Positions 34,597 through 44,364 are shown, numbered from the stretch's first letter. The stretch: DNA of 64,000 nucleotides from CAJXYS01 sp913063035 (GCF_050586465.1 NZ_JBOCEG010000007.1:124001-188000), one strand, 5' to 3'. Program-made: numbers and translations. The notes: generated by a model from the sequence alone, not told the origin.

Positions 34597-35763
34597 TCAG
34601 GCGGGGCTAAGCTCCACGATTTCCACGGACTTGCCGTTGGAGGACAGCGCGATCTCGCCCGCGCAGAGCCGCAGCGCGTCGCGCCCGAAGACCTCGTGGC
34701 GCCAGCCCGAGAGCGCGCGCAGGTCGCGCCGGCCCGAGGCGATGTCGTCGAGATCGGCCGATGTGGCGATCAGCTTCTGGGCCACGGCCTCTTTCTCTGC
34801 CTTGGCCTTGAGCAGCACGCGCAGCAGATCCGCCAGCCCCTGGTCGACCGGGCCCCGGTCGCGCTCTTTGCCGGTCTGGGGCAGATCCTCGGGCGGGCAG
34901 GTCACCCCGGTCTCGACGGCCTGGAGGATTCCCTCGGCGATGGCGCCCTTGCGGGCCTCGCGCAGCAGCAGCCGCGACTTGGACAGGTCCGACATGGTTT
35001 TCGGCCGTGTCGAGGCCAGTTCGAGCAGCGCATCGTCCTTCAGGATGCGGTTGCGCGGCATGTCCTCGGCCTGAGCATGCGCCTCTCGGAAGCGCGCCAG
35101 CTCGCGCACGACCGCCAGGAAACGCGGCGCGCCCGAGCGGGTCTTGATCCGCTTCCAGGCATCCTCGGGCCGCATGATGTAGGTCTCGGGATCGGTGAGC
35201 GTACCGAGTTCCTCCTGCACCCATGCGGTCCGGCCGGTGCGTTGGAGTTCGGCGGCCAGTTTCTCGTAGATCACCCGCAGGTGGGTCACGTCGGCCAGCG
35301 CATAGGTCTTCTGCGCGTCGGTCAGCGGCCGGCGGCTCCAGTCGGTGAAGCGCGAGGTCTTGTCGAGCGACGTTTTGGCGATCTTCCGCACCAGCGTCTC
35401 GTAGCCCGCCTGTTCACCGAAGCCGCAGACCATCGCGGCCACCTGCGTGTCGAAGAGCGGGTCCGGAATGACGCCGCCCTCGACGAAGAAGATCTCGAGG
35501 TCCTGGCGCGCGGCGTGGAAGACCTTGACCACCCCCGTGTCCCGGAACAGCTCGAAAAGCGGCTCCAGCGAGATATCGCCCGCGATCACGTCGACCAGCA
35601 CCGCGTCGGAGTCGTCCTCCCCCGGCAGGGCCATCTGGATCAGGCAGAGCTTGGAATAATAGGTCCGCTCGCGGAGGAACTCCGTGTCTATGGTGACATA
35701 AGCCTCGTTGCGGGCGCGGCGGCAGAACTCCGCCAGCTCTTCGGTCGTCGTCAATGTGCGCAT
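34597..35763 (-). CDS. rnd: Ribonuclease D
   Basis: A 388-residue 3'-to-5' exoribonuclease that trims tRNA and other RNAs. The DEDDy catalytic residues are visible: D and E in VTIDTEFLRERTYY (about 23-36), D in VFHAARQDLEIF (about 81-92), and the Y/D pair in YALADVTHLRVIYEKL (about 153-168). An HRDC-type region follows, including GRRDLRALSGWRHEVFG near the C-terminus. Length agrees with the family. It is divergent from the BshA-like gene over about 225 nt, which is non-coding and shows no clear signal other than a Shine-Dalgarno for that gene. Confidence 0.94.
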   Translation of the reverse strand: MRTLTTTEELAEFCRRARNEAYVTIDTEFLRERTYYSKLCLIQMALPGEDDSDAVLVDVIAGDISLEPLFELFRDTGVVKVFHAARQDLEIFFVEGGVIPDPLFDTQVAAMVCGFGEQAGYETLVRKIAKTSLDKTSRFTDWSRRPLTDAQKTYALADVTHLRVIYEKLAAELQRTGRTAWVQEELGTLTDPETYIMRPEDAWKRIKTRSGAPRFLAVVRELARFREAHAQAEDMPRNRILKDDALLELASTRPKTMSDLSKSRLLLREARKGAIAEGILQAVETGVTCPPEDLPQTGKERDRGPVDQGLADLLRVLLKAKAEKEAVAQKLIATSADLDDIASGRRDLRALSGWRHEVFGRDALRLCAGEIALSSNGKSVEIVELSPA

Positions 35764-35988
35764 GGGGACCCATCGGTTCGGATCTGCGGGGGCCGGAACG
35801 GCCCGGCCGGCCCGTCATAAGAGAAGCCGGACAGGATGAAAAGACCTGCGCGCAGGGGCAGTAAGGTTAACCCGGGGCTTGACCGGCTAACCTTAAACGA
35901 TGGCATAGTTTCACATATCGCCATGGATTCGCGGACGAGCGCGGAGTCACATGACGGCCCGCCGGGCAGGCGCGAAAGGGGACCGCCG

Positions 35989-37149
35989 ATGGAAAGACTG
36001 CGGATCTGCGTGGTCTGCCACCCGACCCAGGGCGGCAGCGGCATCCTTGCCACCGAGCTTGGAAAGGCCATGGCCGCACGCGGCCACCAGGTGCATTTCG
36101 TCAGCCATACCCGTCCGTTCCGCCTGCCCGACGACACCCCCAACGTCCATTTCCACAAGGTGCGAATCTCGGACTACCCGCTGTTTCGCTACCCGCCCTA
36201 TTCCATCGCGCTGGCTGGAAAGCTGACGGAGCTGATGCAGGAGCAGCATTTCGACGTGCTGCATATCCACTACGCGATTCCCCATGCCGTCTCGGCCTTC
36301 CTCAGCCATGAAATCCTGAAGGAACGCGCCCCGAAGATCCTGGTGACCATGCATGGCACCGACGTCACGGTGGTCGGCGCGGAACAGGAACTGAAGGCGG
36401 TCACCGGCTTCGTGCTCGGCAATTGCGACGCTCTGACGGCCGTGTCCGAGGCGCTCAAGACCGCGAGCGTCGAGGTGTTCGGGCTCGAACGTGCGATCGA
36501 CGTGATCCCGAATTTCGTGGATATCGCGCGCTTTACCCCCGCGAAACGCTCCGCGCCCGGGCGCCGGGCGCTGGCACCGCATGGCGAGCCCCTGATCGGC
36601 CACATGTCCAATTTCCGCGCGGTGAAACGCGTCGGCGACGTGATCGATGTGTTCCGGCGCGTACGGGCGACGCTGCCGGCGCGGCTCGTGCTGATCGGGG
36701 ACGGTCCCATGCTTTCCGAGGCCCGTTGCCGGCTGGCGGAAGCGGGCCTCGACGGCGACGTGATGGAAACCGGCGCGATCCAGAACGTGGAAGACATCCT
36801 GCCGCAGCTCGACGTCTTTCTCCTGCCGAGCCAGACGGAGAGCTTCGGCCTCGCCGCGCTGGAAGCCATGGCAAGCGGGGTTCCCTGCGTCACCACCAAT
36901 GCCGGGGGTCTGCCGGAGGTGATCCGCGACGGCGTGGAGGGATACACCCGGACCGTCGGCGACACGGCGGCCATGGCCGAGGCCGTTCAGGCCATTCTCA
37001 CCGACGCCGCGCTGCATGACCGGCTCGGCGCGGCAGCCCGCACGCGGGCTGAAACCGCGTTCGCACTGGACAAGATCGTGGACCGTTACGAGGCGGTGTA
37101 CCGGCAGCTCTCCGCGGCGTCCGCCGGCGGCGCCGGCCCGACGGGCTGA
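35989..37149 (+). CDS. GT4 glycosyltransferase closely resembling bacillithiol synthase BshA
   Basis: A 386-residue retaining glycosyltransferase. By eye it matches Bacillus BshA (GlcNAc-malate synthase of bacillithiol biosynthesis) along its length: CHPTQGGSGILATELGKAMA, HFHKVRISDYPLFRYPPYSIALA, MHGTDVTVVG, HMSNFRAVKRVGDVIDVF, and the nucleotide-sugar motif ESFGLAALEAMASGVPCVTTN. ATG at 35989 has AAGGGG upstream. Bacillithiol is mainly known from Firmicutes and a few other phyla, so in this alphaproteobacterium the enzyme may make a related glycoside or have been acquired. No bshB- or bshC-like gene is in the window. It is monocistronic and convergent with the large gene at 37196. Confidence 0.8.
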   Translation: MERLRICVVCHPTQGGSGILATELGKAMAARGHQVHFVSHTRPFRLPDDTPNVHFHKVRISDYPLFRYPPYSIALAGKLTELMQEQHFDVLHIHYAIPHAVSAFLSHEILKERAPKILVTMHGTDVTVVGAEQELKAVTGFVLGNCDALTAVSEALKTASVEVFGLERAIDVIPNFVDIARFTPAKRSAPGRRALAPHGEPLIGHMSNFRAVKRVGDVIDVFRRVRATLPARLVLIGDGPMLSEARCRLAEAGLDGDVMETGAIQNVEDILPQLDVFLLPSQTESFGLAALEAMASGVPCVTTNAGGLPEVIRDGVEGYTRTVGDTAAMAEAVQAILTDAALHDRLGAAARTRAETAFALDKIVDRYEAVYRQLSAASAGGAGPTG

Positions 37150-37195
37150 GCGGCGCTCTGCGGCGAATGGCGGCTTTCCATCCCTCGGCGGGCGG

Positions 37196-40100
37196 TTAGG
37201 CGCGCTCCAGCGCGGCTGCGCCGGTCTGCCGGGCCTGGCCCCAGGCGATCAGCCGCCCGGTGATCGCCCGGATCACGGCACGGAAAACGGTGATGTAGAG
37301 AAGCGGCGCGTAGACCAGGCGCTGGAACGGCAGCAGCAGGAGCAGCCGCCAGTCGGCGCGTCGGTCGAGACGGAAGGCCGCCACGGCCTTCAGCAGGTCG
37401 AGCGCCGGCAGGGTCAGGTATCCCGCGATGATCCAGAGCGACGCCGGCGCCATCGTCTCGGGCCGGTCGAGCATCGCGTTGACACCCAGGTCGATCAGCG
37501 TGGCGAGGAAGACCAGGTCGGCGATCGGGGCCATCATCGGGACCAGGATCCCGAACAGGAAGAGATCCGGGATCGACACGATGCCGACGCCCCGCCCCTC
37601 GGCCAGCGCGCGGCGATGTTTCCAGGCCGTCTGCATCATCCCGAAGGTCCAGCGCAGGCGCTGGCGCAGGAACGCCCCGGGCCGGGCGGGCACGTCCGTG
37701 GTGGCATCGGCCAGCGGCTCGAAGCGCACCCGGTAGCCGGCCCGCAGCACCGAAACGGTCAGGTCGGCGTCCTCGGCCACCGTCTCGCAGGTATAGAGGC
37801 CCGCCTTGCGGACCGCCTCGGCGCGCCAGGCGCCGATGGCGCCGGGCACCACCATGATGCCGTTGTAGATCTCGGCCGCGCGCCGGTCGACGTTCTGCGC
37901 GGTGACGTATTCGAGCGATTCCAGCCGGGTGAGCAGGTTTCGCGCATTGCCGACGCGCACATTGCCGGCCACGGCGCCCACCGCCGGATCCTCGAAGGCC
38001 GGCAGCAGCCGCGCGATCGCGTCGGGCGCGATGAAGGTATCGGCGTCGATGGCGACCACGATATCGGTGTCCACATGCCCGTAGGCGGCATCGAGCGCGG
38101 CCCATTTGCCCTGGTTGGTCTCGCGCAGGATCTCGACGCGGCTGTCTGTCCCGTAGGCGGATTTGACGCGTTCGAAGGTATGATCCACCGAGCCGTCGTC
38201 GATCACCAAGACCTTGGCCGGCGCCTCGTCCGAGGCGAGCACGGCCCCGACGCAGTCCACGATCACCGCCTCCTCGTTATAGGCCGGGATCACGACCGTG
38301 ACCCGCTCCGCGCCCCCGGCGACGGGCGGGTCCGCGGCACCCCGGCGGCGCCCCCGCGGGAGATGGGCGAGCACCAGCAGGACCAGGCCACGCGCCCCGC
38401 CTGCCAGGACGACGATCCAGAACACCGTCTGCATGACCCCGCCGAGCGTCGAGAATGCCTGGAACGAGGCCGCGTCGAGCGCGATCCAGGGATCGTCGGC
38501 GGGGGGCATCAGCTCCGCCCGCTCGACGCCGAGCAGCGCCGCCAGGGAGACGATCCGGTACCCGTCGGCCCGCAGGGTGTCGATCAGCACGGGCAGCGCG
38601 GCCACCGTGGCCGAGCGGTCCCCGCCAGCATCGTGCAGGACGATCAGGTTGCCCTCGTCGCGGTCGAGCCGGTCGCGGATATGGGCGACGATCTCCTCCG
38701 GCGGCAGGGCGCGCCAGTCCGGGGGTACGATCTCGCTGCCGGCCACGACGTAGCCCGCCTCGTCGATCAGGGCGAGCGGCCGCGCCTGGTCGCCAGTCAG
38801 CGGACCTTCCGCGCGGCCGTAGGGCGTGCGGAACAGCACCGTGTGCCGGCCCGTCACGCTGCCGATCAGCCGCTGCAGCGAGTTGAGCTCCAGCGCGACA
38901 CGCAGACCCGGCACCGCGTCGAGTTGCGGGTGGAAAAAGGTGTGCGACCCGATCTCGTGGCCGTCCGCGACGATGCGGCGGGCCACCTCCGGCGCGCCCA
39001 GGACGTTGCGGCCGACCACGAAGAAGGTGGCGGTCGCGTCCTTCTCGGCGAGGATGTCGAGGATTTGCGGCGTGTAGCGGTTGTCCGGTCCGTCATCGAA
39101 GGTGATCACCACATCGCCCGGCGCCGCGGCGCCGAACCGTTCGATCGTGATCGGTCGCGGCAGCCGGGCATAGGTCTGGCCGGTCAGCCGCGCGGCGTCC
39201 GCGTCGGGCGTCAGCCAGCGCGCGCCCGCCGCCGCGCGGGCGCCGAGGCGGCGCAGCGGGCCGTCCCCCTCGTAGCCGACATAGTTCTCGAGCGTGACGG
39301 TCGCGAGCCGCCCAGCGGCTTCGGCGGGGCTCAGCGTCTGGGCGTCGATCACCGACCAGAGGCCCGGATCCTCGAGCCCGAGCGCCCAGACCGCCACGCT
39401 GGTCACGCCGGTTTCTGCGAGGGCGCGGATCTGGTTGTAGCCCGACACCGCGTCGAGCGCCCAGATCTCGCGGCGCACGCCCGCGTCATCCGTGAACCCG
39501 ATGCGGGTGTTGAGGACATCCGGGGGGAAGCTGACCTGGCCGCCATGCCGTTCGGCCCGGCGCATCGCCTCGGCAAAGGCGATCCGCTCGGGCGGCCCGC
39601 CAGCCGCGCTCCACTCATAGGCGAAGTTGCCGACCCCGAGTGTCAGCTTGGCCAGGCCGACGGCGTCGAGCGCCGCCGCGGCCGTCTGCGCGAAGGCCGG
39701 CTGGGGCGCGAGCGGCCCGGGCGCATCGCCGATCCAGGGCTCTTCGAAGCCGAGCACGACCAGCCGGTCCAGGCGCGCGACGATCCCGCTGTCGCCGGGC
39801 ACCGGGCTGCCGGGCCCAACGATCACGCAGACCCCGCGATCGGACCCGGCGAACAGGTCTGACAGCCGCCGGACAAGCAGGCTCAGATCGGGCAGCCGGG
39901 AGGGCGGCAGGGAGGCGATCTTCAGGCAGAGCCCGTCGACGCCCTGCCGGTCGGCCTCGGTGGCCAGGGTCTCGGCGAGCGGCCCCACCGGCAGTCGCGC
40001 AGGCGCGGGATCCTGCCAGATCGTGCCGGCCATCTCGACCACCGGGTAGACCAGCTGCCGCGCGGACGGCGCGGCCAGCATCTCGCGGATCAGCTGCTGG

Positions 40101-40600
40101 TGCTCGGCGCCCGCTTCGAGCGAGACCAGGCCACGCTCGAGGCTGGGCACCGCGTACCATTGCGGCATCACCACGTCGATCCGGTCGCAGTTGTTGAGAA
40201 GCGACGCGTAGGTCCAGTCCGGCCAGGCCGGCAGGTAGGCAAGCACCTCGAGATCGACCGGCAGCACCGCCCCACCACCCGGGGCACAGCCCGCGGGCGC
40301 CCCCGCCGCGGGGCTCTCTGCCGCGGTCATCGCAGAGGGCAGCGCCGGGGCCTCAGGATCGCGGAACAGCGGCTCGGGCACCCGGGTCATGTCGGCCGCC
40401 CCGAAGAGGGCCTGGCTCTCGGGAAGTTTCTCGACATAGTAGAGCCGCGCACCGAAACTCAGCGACCATGCGACGAGGGCAACCGCCACGACGGCCGCCA
40501 GCCAGCGGATCATGCCGCGGCGCCTGTGTCCCGGATCGGAGAACACCGGCAATCTCTGCCGCGCCGCGTCTTCCTGCACTTTCTGTGCCGGAAACCTCAC
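37196..40600 (-). CDS. Three-module envelope enzyme: GH18-like domain, polysaccharide deacetylase, GT2 synthase
   Basis: A 1134-residue fusion. After an N-terminal membrane anchor (about 30-47) comes a GH18-like barrel (about 115-440), but DRQGVDGLCLKIAS lacks the catalytic DxDxE. Then a NodB deacetylase: TFDDGPDNRYTPQ (about 498) with SHTFFHPQLD (about 552), and a processive GT2 synthase with IPAYNEE, DADTFI, AEDADLTV and RQRLRW, ending in several membrane helices. It probably makes and N-deacetylates a beta-linked hexosamine polymer across the inner membrane, as PgaB/PgaC do separately. GTG at 40600 has GGGAGG upstream. It is divergent from the DUF3131 gene. Confidence 0.85.
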   Translation of the reverse strand: MRFPAQKVQEDAARQRLPVFSDPGHRRRGMIRWLAAVVAVALVAWSLSFGARLYYVEKLPESQALFGAADMTRVPEPLFRDPEAPALPSAMTAAESPAAGAPAGCAPGGGAVLPVDLEVLAYLPAWPDWTYASLLNNCDRIDVVMPQWYAVPSLERGLVSLEAGAEHQQLIREMLAAPSARQLVYPVVEMAGTIWQDPAPARLPVGPLAETLATEADRQGVDGLCLKIASLPPSRLPDLSLLVRRLSDLFAGSDRGVCVIVGPGSPVPGDSGIVARLDRLVVLGFEEPWIGDAPGPLAPQPAFAQTAAAALDAVGLAKLTLGVGNFAYEWSAAGGPPERIAFAEAMRRAERHGGQVSFPPDVLNTRIGFTDDAGVRREIWALDAVSGYNQIRALAETGVTSVAVWALGLEDPGLWSVIDAQTLSPAEAAGRLATVTLENYVGYEGDGPLRRLGARAAAGARWLTPDADAARLTGQTYARLPRPITIERFGAAAPGDVVITFDDGPDNRYTPQILDILAEKDATATFFVVGRNVLGAPEVARRIVADGHEIGSHTFFHPQLDAVPGLRVALELNSLQRLIGSVTGRHTVLFRTPYGRAEGPLTGDQARPLALIDEAGYVVAGSEIVPPDWRALPPEEIVAHIRDRLDRDEGNLIVLHDAGGDRSATVAALPVLIDTLRADGYRIVSLAALLGVERAELMPPADDPWIALDAASFQAFSTLGGVMQTVFWIVVLAGGARGLVLLVLAHLPRGRRRGAADPPVAGGAERVTVVIPAYNEEAVIVDCVGAVLASDEAPAKVLVIDDGSVDHTFERVKSAYGTDSRVEILRETNQGKWAALDAAYGHVDTDIVVAIDADTFIAPDAIARLLPAFEDPAVGAVAGNVRVGNARNLLTRLESLEYVTAQNVDRRAAEIYNGIMVVPGAIGAWRAEAVRKAGLYTCETVAEDADLTVSVLRAGYRVRFEPLADATTDVPARPGAFLRQRLRWTFGMMQTAWKHRRALAEGRGVGIVSIPDLFLFGILVPMMAPIADLVFLATLIDLGVNAMLDRPETMAPASLWIIAGYLTLPALDLLKAVAAFRLDRRADWRLLLLLPFQRLVYAPLLYITVFRAVIRAITGRLIAWGQARQTGAAALERA

Positions 40601-40661
40601 CCGGAGCCTCCCCTCCCGTTAAGGATTTGCTAACCGGTATTCTCTACGCGTATATACCCAT

Positions 40662-40673
40662 ATAGTATACTAT
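40662..40673. promoter_or_regulatory. Palindrome in the divergent promoter region
   Basis: ATAGTATACTAT is a perfect 12-bp palindrome in an AT-rich stretch (40641-40680) between the divergently transcribed three-module enzyme and DUF3131 gene. It is a candidate operator for joint control or part of a promoter. Confidence 0.35.
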
Positions 40674-40734
40674 GATTATGCGCGCCGGGGGTGCGGCCGG
40701 GGCAATCGGTCGCGCGGCCGGGCAGCGTGCGGGG

Positions 40735-43308
40735 ATGACGGATCGGATGCAGCGCAGAACTGTCTTGAAGCTCTCCGGCGCGACCGCCCTGACGACGCTG
40801 TTCGCCCCCCGCGCCGGGCCGGCACAGCACGCCCCGACCGAAACGGCGGTCCTGCTCACGGGCCTCGAGACCGCACCGGAAGACGCGCTCCTGGCGGCGA
40901 TGGCGCCTTTCATCGAACGCGACCTGCCGCTGGCGCTTCTGGTCAGCCCCGCCGAGACCGGGGCCGCGCGGGCCGCGTTCCTGCGGCGGCTGGTCGACGA
41001 GCGCCCCGCCCTGCTGGAGGTGGTGCCGCGGGCAGATGCCGCCATCCGCCAGCCCGCCTATTTCCAGATGCGGGCCGCCAGCGCGGCACGCGCAGCCGTC
41101 ACGTCGCTGCTGGGAACGGGATTGCCGCCGATCACGGAACCGGTGACGCTGGCCACGCCCGGCCACGGCCCGGAGCCGCCGCGGCTCGGCGGCCTGCGCG
41201 CCGCCGGGTTCCGCTCTGCGCTGCTTCTGCCGACCGAGGGCTCCGGCCGGATGCCGATGGAATGCAGCGCCGCGGCATATTGCGCGGGGCTCGCGCGGCC
41301 GGCCCCGCTGGCCGCGGCGCCGGCGCTGCTCGACCGGGCGCTCACCATGGGCGGGGGCGCCCCGGTCTACCTGTCGCTGGCGCCGGGCCTTGCCGACGAC
41401 GATCCCGGCGCACCCCTGCGCTTCGCAACAGGGCTGGCCGCCGCGCGCGACCGCGCCGCCATCGTCCCCGCCCTGCCCCGCGAGATCGCCTTCCGGGCCA
41501 TACCGGGCGCACGCCGCCTGTTCGGTCTGCGGATCGACGCGCCGTCCGAGGGCGCGGGCGCGGTTTTCGAAAGCTTCCTGTCCCTGACGGACGCGCTCGC
41601 CGAGGCGGGCCTGGCCTTCACCGTGGTGACCGACGCGCCCGAGGTCGCCGCCCGGTTCGACTCCGCCTGCCCCCGTTCGCCGGCGCAGGACGCGCCGCCG
41701 GACGGCGACCCCCGACAGGGGTCGTCCGACTGTGTCGCGGTCGCGGGCCCCGCCGACGCCCCGCCCCGCGAGACCGGCCTTTCGCTCATCCTCGAGGAGA
41801 GCGGCGCGGTCATGACCCGCATGACCGGGGCCGGGCAGCACCATCTCGCCCCGAGCGTGGTGCTGGACGAGACGACCGCGCCGGACACCGCGCTCGGCCG
41901 GCTCAGCCCGTTCGCCGACGCGGTGATCCGGGTTCCCCCCTCCGCCTTTGCGACCCGCGCGCGGCGCAACGTGCTCACGCGCGCCCTGACGGACGCGGCG
42001 GCCGACAGCACGACCGAGACGCGCGGCCTGCGCGACTTCGCGCACGCGCTTCGCGGCGGCGACCCGGTCTATGACCGGCTCTGGCAGACCCGCCGGATGG
42101 CCGCCGAGATCGCCCCCGCCCCGCTTTCGCCGGCGGCGACCGACGCCGCCCGGCTGATGGCCGATGCCCGCAAGGCCTGGCAGTATTTCGAGCGTTTGGC
42201 CAACCCCAGGACCGGGCTTTGCGACTCCACCGTTTTCCTGGCCGAGGACGGCAGCTCCATCGGGCATGATCGCCTGACCATGTGGGACCTGGGCAGCCTG
42301 ATCTTCGCCAACCGGGCGGCGCTGGATCTCGGCCTGATCGAGGCCGAGGACTATCTCGCGCGATCCGGGCTGATCCTCGGGTCACTCGAACGGGCGACGC
42401 TCTCCGGTGCGCGCCTGCCACGCAGCGAGATCAGCACAAGCAATCCGTCTTCGGGCCTGTCGGACTACAATGCCTGCGACACGGGCCGGCTGCTGAGCGC
42501 CCTGAGAACCATGGCCGAGACAGCCGAGCTGGCCGAGCCGGTCGCGGCGCTGGTCGCGGGCTGGGCGCTTGCGGACACGATCCGTGACGGGCAGCTTCAT
42601 TCGATCACCGCCGGACGCATGCAGCCGGTCTTCCTGTCGCATTGCACCCATTACGCGACGCGGGCCTTCGGGCACTGGGGGATCCCGGCGGCAAGCCCCT
42701 ACAGCGTGATGGACCGCGACACCGAAACCGACTCGGAGATGGCGCTGCTCTACCGCGCGGCCGAGATCGGCTCGATCGGCGCCGAACCCCTGCTGAGCGA
42801 GGCCGTCGAGTTCGGTCCGTCGCCGGAGTCCACCGTCCTGACGCGGGTGTTGTTCGCCGCGCAATACGCGGCCTTCCGCGAGACCGGCACGCCCCATTGC
42901 GTGTCGGAGACACCGCTGCCCTATTCGCCGTGGTTCTCCTACCAGGGCCTGCGGATCGACGCCCAGGGCTGGCCGTTCACGGTACGGGTCCTGTCGAGCG
43001 CGTCGCGCTACCAGACCGAGGCCTACCAGCGCGAAAACCTGATGATCAGCTCCAAGGCCGCCTTTCTCTGGGCGGCGGTCTACCCGCATGCCTATTCCGA
43101 ACGGCTGCTGAAGCTGGTCCGCGAACGCGCGGCCAGCGCCGAGGTCGGATTCGTCACCGGCATCTTCGCGGAAACCGGCGCGCCGACGGTGAATTACGCC
43201 GACATGAACACCAACGGCGTGATCCTGCAGGCGGTACGGCACATGCTGGGCGGCCGCGGACGACCGTCCCCCCGGGAACCTCAGAGCCCGGGCAGCACGG
43301 CCCGGTAG
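40735..43308 (+). CDS. DUF3131 protein with Tat-type signal, envelope polysaccharide-associated
   Basis: A protein of about 857 residues. The N-terminus RMQRRTVLKLSGATALTTLF has the twin-arginine look of a Tat signal. The first 400 residues are divergent and contain loosely repeated deacetylase-like stretches. The C-terminal 400 residues are the DUF3131 domain, with ARKAWQYFERLANPRTGLCDS, LTMWDLGSL, DYNACDTGRLL and a C-terminal GFVTGIFAETG. DUF3131 proteins often accompany cell-envelope glycan systems; a glycan-processing role is plausible. It is divergent from the three-module enzyme. Start: ATG at 40735 chosen; 40672 and 40747 are alternatives. The 3' end overlaps the next convergent gene by 28 nt. 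Confidence 0.75.
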   Translation: MTDRMQRRTVLKLSGATALTTLFAPRAGPAQHAPTETAVLLTGLETAPEDALLAAMAPFIERDLPLALLVSPAETGAARAAFLRRLVDERPALLEVVPRADAAIRQPAYFQMRAASAARAAVTSLLGTGLPPITEPVTLATPGHGPEPPRLGGLRAAGFRSALLLPTEGSGRMPMECSAAAYCAGLARPAPLAAAPALLDRALTMGGGAPVYLSLAPGLADDDPGAPLRFATGLAAARDRAAIVPALPREIAFRAIPGARRLFGLRIDAPSEGAGAVFESFLSLTDALAEAGLAFTVVTDAPEVAARFDSACPRSPAQDAPPDGDPRQGSSDCVAVAGPADAPPRETGLSLILEESGAVMTRMTGAGQHHLAPSVVLDETTAPDTALGRLSPFADAVIRVPPSAFATRARRNVLTRALTDAAADSTTETRGLRDFAHALRGGDPVYDRLWQTRRMAAEIAPAPLSPAATDAARLMADARKAWQYFERLANPRTGLCDSTVFLAEDGSSIGHDRLTMWDLGSLIFANRAALDLGLIEAEDYLARSGLILGSLERATLSGARLPRSEISTSNPSSGLSDYNACDTGRLLSALRTMAETAELAEPVAALVAGWALADTIRDGQLHSITAGRMQPVFLSHCTHYATRAFGHWGIPAASPYSVMDRDTETDSEMALLYRAAEIGSIGAEPLLSEAVEFGPSPESTVLTRVLFAAQYAAFRETGTPHCVSETPLPYSPWFSYQGLRIDAQGWPFTVRVLSSASRYQTEAYQRENLMISSKAAFLWAAVYPHAYSERLLKLVRERAASAEVGFVTGIFAETGAPTVNYADMNTNGVILQAVRHMLGGRGRPSPREPQSPGSTAR

Positions 43309-44348
43309 ACGGCGTTGATGGCGGCGGCCTCGTCCTCGATCCGGAACCCGGTTTCGACGCGGCGCCGCGCGGCCCGGGCACAGGCGGCGCGCCGGTCCGG
43401 ATCATCGAGCAGCGCGGAGACCGCGGCGGCCAGTCCGGCCGGATCCTCGGGCGGCACGAGAAGCCCGGTCTCGCCGTCGGCGACCAGTTCCTCGAAGGCT
43501 CCCACGCGCGTTGCGACGACCGGCACGCCGCAGGCCATCGCTTCGAGCGGCGTCAGCCCGAAGCCCTCCCAGCGCTGCGGCGCCACGAAAAGATCGAGCG
43601 CCTGGTACCAGCGCGCCATGTCCCAGACCGGGACCTCGGGCAGAAAGCGAACGCGCCCCTCGAGCCCGGCCGCGGCCACCTGCGCGCGCAGGTCGCGCTC
43701 GTAGGCGGCGTGTTTCTCGGTGGCCCGCCCCATGACGAGGGCCGTGGCGCCGGGCCGGGCCGCCAGTATCCCGGTCATCGCGGCAACGAAGTCGCCGGTG
43801 CCTTTCTGCGCGCGGATCCGCCCGTAGCAGCCGATGAGCGGCCCGTCGGGCAGGCCGAGTTCGGCCCGCAGCGCGGCGCGGTCCACGGGCGGGCGAAAAC
43901 TCTCGACGTCGATCCCGTGAAGGATCACCGTGGCCGGCCGCTCGAGATAGGTCGCGGTCCGCGCCGAGGTGGCGATCACGGCATCCATGCGCCGGACCAG
44001 TGCCTTGGTCAGCCAGCTGTGCTCGCGCTGCGAGGCCGAGGTGAAAACCATCTTCAGCCGCTTTCCGAGAACGCCACGCAGCACCAGCCCGCCCAGCATC
44101 TCGACATTGCGCCGCGCGTGCCAGACCCGCGGGCCGTTCGGCCCGCTGCGTCCCATCAGCACCAGGTCGCGCAGCCGGATCTGCGGCACCCTGTCCGGCA
44201 GCGCCGGGCCGGCCGCGGCGATACGGATGTCGCGGGCCTGCAGCGGCACCAGCCGCACCACGGTCGCGGTCACGCCCGAGAGCCGTTTCTTGAAGCTCGG
44301 CGCGATCACGTCGATCTCTCGTGGATCCTGAAACTCGGTCATCCCCAA
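43281..44348 (-). CDS. lpcC: GT4 glycosyltransferase, LpcC-like LPS core mannosyltransferase
   Basis: A 355-residue transferase. It matches rhizobial LpcC, which adds mannose to the KDO of the lipopolysaccharide core: IDVIAPSFKKRLSGVTATVVRLVPLQ, VWHARRNVEMLGGLVLR, FTSASQREHSW, ILHGIDVESFRPP, and the GT4 motif RWEGFGLTPLEAMACGVPVVAT. It acts at the cytoplasmic side of the inner membrane, using GDP-mannose. A second sugar-transferase-like gene lies just upstream on the same strand (16 nt), so they probably make the LPS core together. The 3' end overlaps the DUF3131 gene by 28 nt. Confidence 0.83.
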   Translation of the reverse strand: MGMTEFQDPREIDVIAPSFKKRLSGVTATVVRLVPLQARDIRIAAAGPALPDRVPQIRLRDLVLMGRSGPNGPRVWHARRNVEMLGGLVLRGVLGKRLKMVFTSASQREHSWLTKALVRRMDAVIATSARTATYLERPATVILHGIDVESFRPPVDRAALRAELGLPDGPLIGCYGRIRAQKGTGDFVAAMTGILAARPGATALVMGRATEKHAAYERDLRAQVAAAGLEGRVRFLPEVPVWDMARWYQALDLFVAPQRWEGFGLTPLEAMACGVPVVATRVGAFEELVADGETGLLVPPEDPAGLAAAVSALLDDPDRRAACARAARRRVETGFRIEDEAAAINAVYRAVLPGL

Positions 44349-44364
44349 CGCTCCGTCAGCCGGA

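Noticed and set aside
37016..39862. A plus-strand open frame of about 950 codons
   Set aside because: It is antisense to the three-module polysaccharide enzyme and has no recognisable motif.
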